Assembly (NCBI GenBank): GCA_018894495.1
Contig: JAHIOY010000017.1
Location: forward strand, 1 to 6,952
Direction of reading: 5' to 3'
Length of the DNA stretch: 6,952 nucleotides
DNA from: Patescibacteria group bacterium
GTDB taxonomy: Bacteria; Patescibacteriota; Minisyncoccia; Minisyncoccales; JAHIOY01
Shown here: positions 5,200-6,952 of the stretch, piece after piece
Layout: every line of letters starts with the position of its first letter
Position numbering within the stretch: position 1 is the stretch's first letter
Translations under genes and position numbers: made by a program
The notes under the pieces: model-generated
Databases searched by the model: none
Told to the model about the DNA's origin: nothing
What the model saw: only the letters and a program-made list of their open reading frames with translations

Positions 5200-5258
5200 C
5201 TCGAGCGGGCAAAAATGGAGGGGTTTTAGGGGAGGAAATTTTTTGCCCGCGAGTCGAG
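5200..5258. repeat. Long hairpin with G-rich mirror-repeat loop
   Basis: Stem: CTCGA (5200-5204) pairs with 5254-5258, and GCGGGCAAAAA (5205-5215) pairs with 5240-5250, leaving only a GAG bulge at 5251-5253. The 24-base loop holds four G-runs: GG at 5217, GGGG at 5220, GGGG at 5229 and GG at 5234. They are arranged as a mirror repeat around TTTTA. Four runs could form a two-layer G-quadruplex at the tip of the hairpin. A T5 run (5260-5264) follows the stem. Confidence 0.7.
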
Positions 5259-5264
5259 ATTTTT

Positions 5265-5288
5265 GCCGCCGAAGGCGGCGGTTTTTTT
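5265..5288 (+). terminator. Terminator-like hairpin
   Basis: GCCGCC (5265-5270) and GGCGGC (5274-5279) flank a GAA loop; GG and seven T follow. The geometry is that of a rho-independent terminator on the + strand, but no + strand gene is recognised just upstream. Confidence 0.55.
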
Positions 5289-5291
5289 GAA

Positions 5292-5318
5292 GGCAGGCGG
5301 GGCTTCGCCCCGCCTGCC
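5292..5318. repeat. GC-rich hairpin, 12-bp stem with TTC loop
   Basis: GGCAGGCGGGGC (5292-5303) pairs exactly with 5307-5318. It shares the GCCCCGCC core with the palindrome at 3090-3117 and the hairpin at 2037-2052, so it probably belongs to the same REP-like family. No T-tract follows. Confidence 0.7.
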
Positions 5319-5346
5319 AAATTTCAGTGCGGGAGATTTTTCTTCT

Positions 5347-5374
5347 TTGACTTATGAACTAAATTTGGTAAGAT
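5347..5374 (+). promoter_or_regulatory. Possible promoter upstream of the radC fragment
   Basis: TTGACT (5347-5352), a 16-base spacer, then TAAGAT (5369-5374). The -10 is only a partial match. A second candidate -10, TATAAA (5511-5516), sits six bases before the radC fragment ATG and would give a leaderless transcript. Confidence 0.3.
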
Positions 5375-5522
5375 AAGAGAGAAAGTTTGAACTGGTTTAG
5401 TTTGAGCACCCGTAGTATCAGATACAATTTACTCTTGAGATAAAAGAAGCCCCGGCCGACTATGATAAGGTCTATTCTGTCTATATTTTCGGTTCTTATG
5501 CCGAGAAATATATAAAAATTAT

Positions 5523-5714
5523 ATGAAAATAAAAGACCTACCCAAAATTGTTCACAATCATCCCTCCGGCGACCCCGAACCATCGGAAGACGACCTAACA
5601 ATCACCAAACGGCTCATTGAAGCCGGCAAAATAATGGGCATAGACGTTTTAGACCACATAATCATTACTAAAAACAAACCCCCCTTCAGTTTCAAAGAGA
5701 AAAAATTGATTTGA
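5523..5714 (+). pseudogene. radC: RadC/JAMM-family gene with internal in-frame deletion
   Basis: This 63-residue frame joins the two ends of a RadC protein. Residues 1-8, MKIKDLPK, match the usual RadC N-terminus. From residue 10 it reads VHNHPSGDPEPSEDD and continues to the normal C-terminal end, KEKKLI and stop. Roughly 150-160 residues between them are gone: the helix-hairpin-helix part and most of the JAMM domain, including the conserved upstream glutamate. The metal-binding H11, H13 and D24 remain. RadC proteins are JAMM-type putative metalloproteins often found in mobile or defence regions; their biochemical role is unsettled. The remnant is unlikely to fold as a normal RadC. It is about two-thirds identical over the C-terminus to the radC gene that follows, with different codon choice, so it is not a recent tandem copy. 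Confidence 0.75.
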
Positions 5715-5757
5715 AATTATGCCAAATCAATTTTACAAAGAAAAAGCGGAGAAAATG

Positions 5758-5766
5758 TGATAAAAT
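5758..5766 (+). promoter_or_regulatory. Extended -10 before the second radC
   Basis: TGA directly precedes AAAAT-type box TAAAAT (5761-5766), with the extended-10 TG at 5758-5759 one base before it. The ATG is at 5775, eight bases after the box, again suggesting a leaderless transcript. No good -35 is seen. Confidence 0.4.
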
Positions 5767-5774
5767 AAAAGAAT

Positions 5775-6473
5775 ATGACAGAGAAAAAATATAAAATCAA
5801 AGAAATACCAATAGAGAAAAGACCAAGAGAAAAATTAATAAAAAATGGTCCAGATGCTCTTACTGATGCCGAACTTTTGGCAGTAGTTTTAAATACCGGA
5901 CTTTGAAAGAAAAATTATTATGAAGATGTTTTGGAGTTATCAAGCCGAATTTTAAAAGAATACGGTTCGCAAGCAATTATTAGCGAGAAGAACGTTGAAA
6001 AATTAATGAGAGAATTAGAAGTCCCAAAAGTTAAAGCTTGCCAAGTTGTCGCTTGTTTTGAATTAGGCAGAAGATTTTTTAAGAGAGACGAAGAAGAAAT
6101 TTATATCCGCGACTCAAAAGATGCTTATAATTACCTTAAAGATAAAATGGCAAGTCCTAAAAAAGAACAATTCCGCGGGCTTTATTTTAATTCAAGAAAT
6201 AAATTAATTCACGACGAAGTAATTTCTTTAGGTACTTTAACTACAAATTTAGTTCATCCGCGAGAAGTTTTCCAACCAGCTATTCAGTATTCTGCCGCAG
6301 CAATTATTTTAGCGCATAACCATCCTTCAGGCGACCCACAGCCATCAGAGGATGATATTAAAATTACTCAACAAATTATTGAAGCCAGCAAAATAATCAA
6401 TATAGAAATTTTGGACCATATTATAATCGGGAAAAATGAATATTTAAGTTTAAAAGATAAAAAATTAATTTAA
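5775..6473 (+). pseudogene. radC: RadC/JAMM-family protein interrupted by in-frame TGA at codon 44
   Basis: Read straight through, this is a full-length RadC of 232 codons, the family's normal size. The N-terminal part contains KRPREKLIKNGPDALTDAEL (residues 15-34) and LLAVVLNTG (34-42). The helical region follows, with KVKACQVVACFELGRRFF near 85-102. The JAMM domain has E148, H181-N-H183-PSGD and D194, and the end is DHIIIGKN to KDKKLI. A TGA at 5904-5906 stops translation after TGL, before KKNYYEDVLELSSRIL. The frame is otherwise intact on both sides, so this is a point nonsense change (for example from CGA or GGA) or a sequencing error. A downstream start at TTG 5931 could still produce the JAMM domain, 180 residues. 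Recoding of TGA is unlikely: the preceding radC fragment ends with TGA at the natural C-terminus. The next gene starts five bases after the stop, suggesting one operon. Confidence 0.85.
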
Positions 6474-6478
6474 AAACT

Positions 6479-6952
6479 ATGGCAAAAAATAATTATAAAA
6501 TCAAAGAAGAGCCATTAGTTACCGGCGAGAAACCGGGAGAGAAAAAAGGATATATTAAAGATTTTATTACTGAAGGTTGGATTAAGGCAACGCCAGAAAA
6601 CAAAGAAGCGAAAGTGATTTTTGAGGAGCGATTGGTTAAGGAATATGGCTATTCAAAAGAACAAATTCAACCAGAGTTTGGAATTAAAAAAGGTTCAAAA
6701 TTTATTGGGCCGGCTGATATTGTTGTTTTTCGCGATGAAAAGCATAAACAACAAGAAGATATTTATATTATCGTTGAATGCAAACGAAAAGAACGCACCG
6801 ATGGAATAGAACAATTAAAAAGTTATTTAGCTCCCACTCAAGCAAAATACGGCGTATGGTTTAATGGGGATGAAATTGCTTATATTAAACATTTAGATAA
6901 ACCACCGTATTATCAGGAAGTTTTACATCTTCCGCGCAAAGGCGAAAAAGAA
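6479..6952 (+). CDS. HsdR-N-like PD-(D/E)xK nuclease domain protein, partial (3' end outside window)
   Basis: The frame opens at ATG 6479 and stays open for 158 codons to the end of the window. The N-terminal domain resembles the type I restriction enzyme R N-terminus: IQPEFGIKKGSKFIGPADIVVF with D80, then YIIVECKRKERTDGIEQLKSYL with E100-x-K102 and Q112. This is the D...ExK...Q pattern of a Mg-dependent DNA nuclease. APTQAKYGVWFNGDEIAYIK after it is also typical of the HsdR_N type. In related genes the domain is followed either by helicase motors (HsdR) or by an N6-adenine methylase (fused type I-like enzyme). Which applies here cannot be seen. The start lies five bases after the radC stop and seems to depend on readthrough transcription from it. 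All catalytic residues are present. Confidence 0.8.
   Translation, partial: MAKNNYKIKEEPLVTGEKPGEKKGYIKDFITEGWIKATPENKEAKVIFEERLVKEYGYSKEQIQPEFGIKKGSKFIGPADIVVFRDEKHKQQEDIYIIVECKRKERTDGIEQLKSYLAPTQAKYGVWFNGDEIAYIKHLDKPPYYQEVLHLPRKGEKE

Larger units (their letters stand above)
4980..5522. other. Intergenic region rich in inverted repeats, no recognisable gene
   Basis: This stretch lies between divergent cysS and the first radC fragment. I find no convincing gene. It is AT-rich up to about 5160 and then dense in GC-rich inverted repeats (5166-5187, 5200-5258, 5265-5288, 5292-5318), with a weaker two-part hairpin at 5096-5124. A frame without stops at 5416-5526 includes EAPADYDKVYSVYIFGSYAE, which looks somewhat protein-like, but it has no start codon or recognised family; it may be another coding scrap. 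Confidence 0.6.

Noticed and set aside
5904..5906. TGA as a selenocysteine codon in radC
   Set aside because: RadC is not a known selenoprotein family, the position is not catalytic, and I see no strong hairpin just after the TGA.

Overview
The window looks like a piece of an AT-rich bacterial genome, most likely a Candidate Phyla Radiation (Patescibacteria/Parcubacteria-type) organism. This is inference from several traits: very A/T-rich codons, a compact tRNA without an encoded CCA, many GC-rich hairpins between genes, -10 boxes placed directly before start codons, and a patchwork of restriction-modification and RadC genes. No marker here fixes the lineage.

Left part (1-1997). A promoter and three tandem hairpin units lead into the first ~90 codons of a P-type cation ATPase. 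That gene is cut off and joined to the 3' part of an HNH-type restriction endonuclease. An apparently intact beta-class DNA methyltransferase follows two bases later, so this is the remains of a type II R-M operon with a beheaded nuclease. A tiny membrane peptide with a frameshifted tail follows.

Middle part (1998-4979). A leaderless-looking promoter drives a single-cluster [4Fe-4S] ferredoxin, which overlaps a class I SAM methyltransferase gene. The stop codon of that gene lies inside tRNA-Ile(GAU). After a 28-bp perfect palindrome comes a decayed minus-strand coding remnant, then cysS (cysteinyl-tRNA synthetase) on the minus strand, with a clear promoter, Shine-Dalgarno site and a terminator that overlaps its stop codon.

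Right part (4980-6952). About 540 bases without a recognisable gene hold at least five strong inverted repeats, one with a G-rich mirror-repeat loop. Then come two radC-family genes, both damaged. The first keeps its first 8 codons and its last ~55, with the middle deleted in frame. The second is full length but has an in-frame TGA at codon 44. Five bases after the second radC starts a gene with an HsdR-type PD-(D/E)xK nuclease domain that runs off the window, probably a type I-like restriction or restriction-methylation protein.

Overall this reads as a small accessory/defence region in which housekeeping genes (tRNA-Ile, cysS, ferredoxin) alternate with restriction genes and broken remnants. 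I see gene decay, recombination scars and unusual hairpins, but no convincing new multi-gene system. The best leads are the radC pair next to the HsdR-like gene, the modular hairpin array at the left end, and the G-rich-loop hairpin upstream of cysS.
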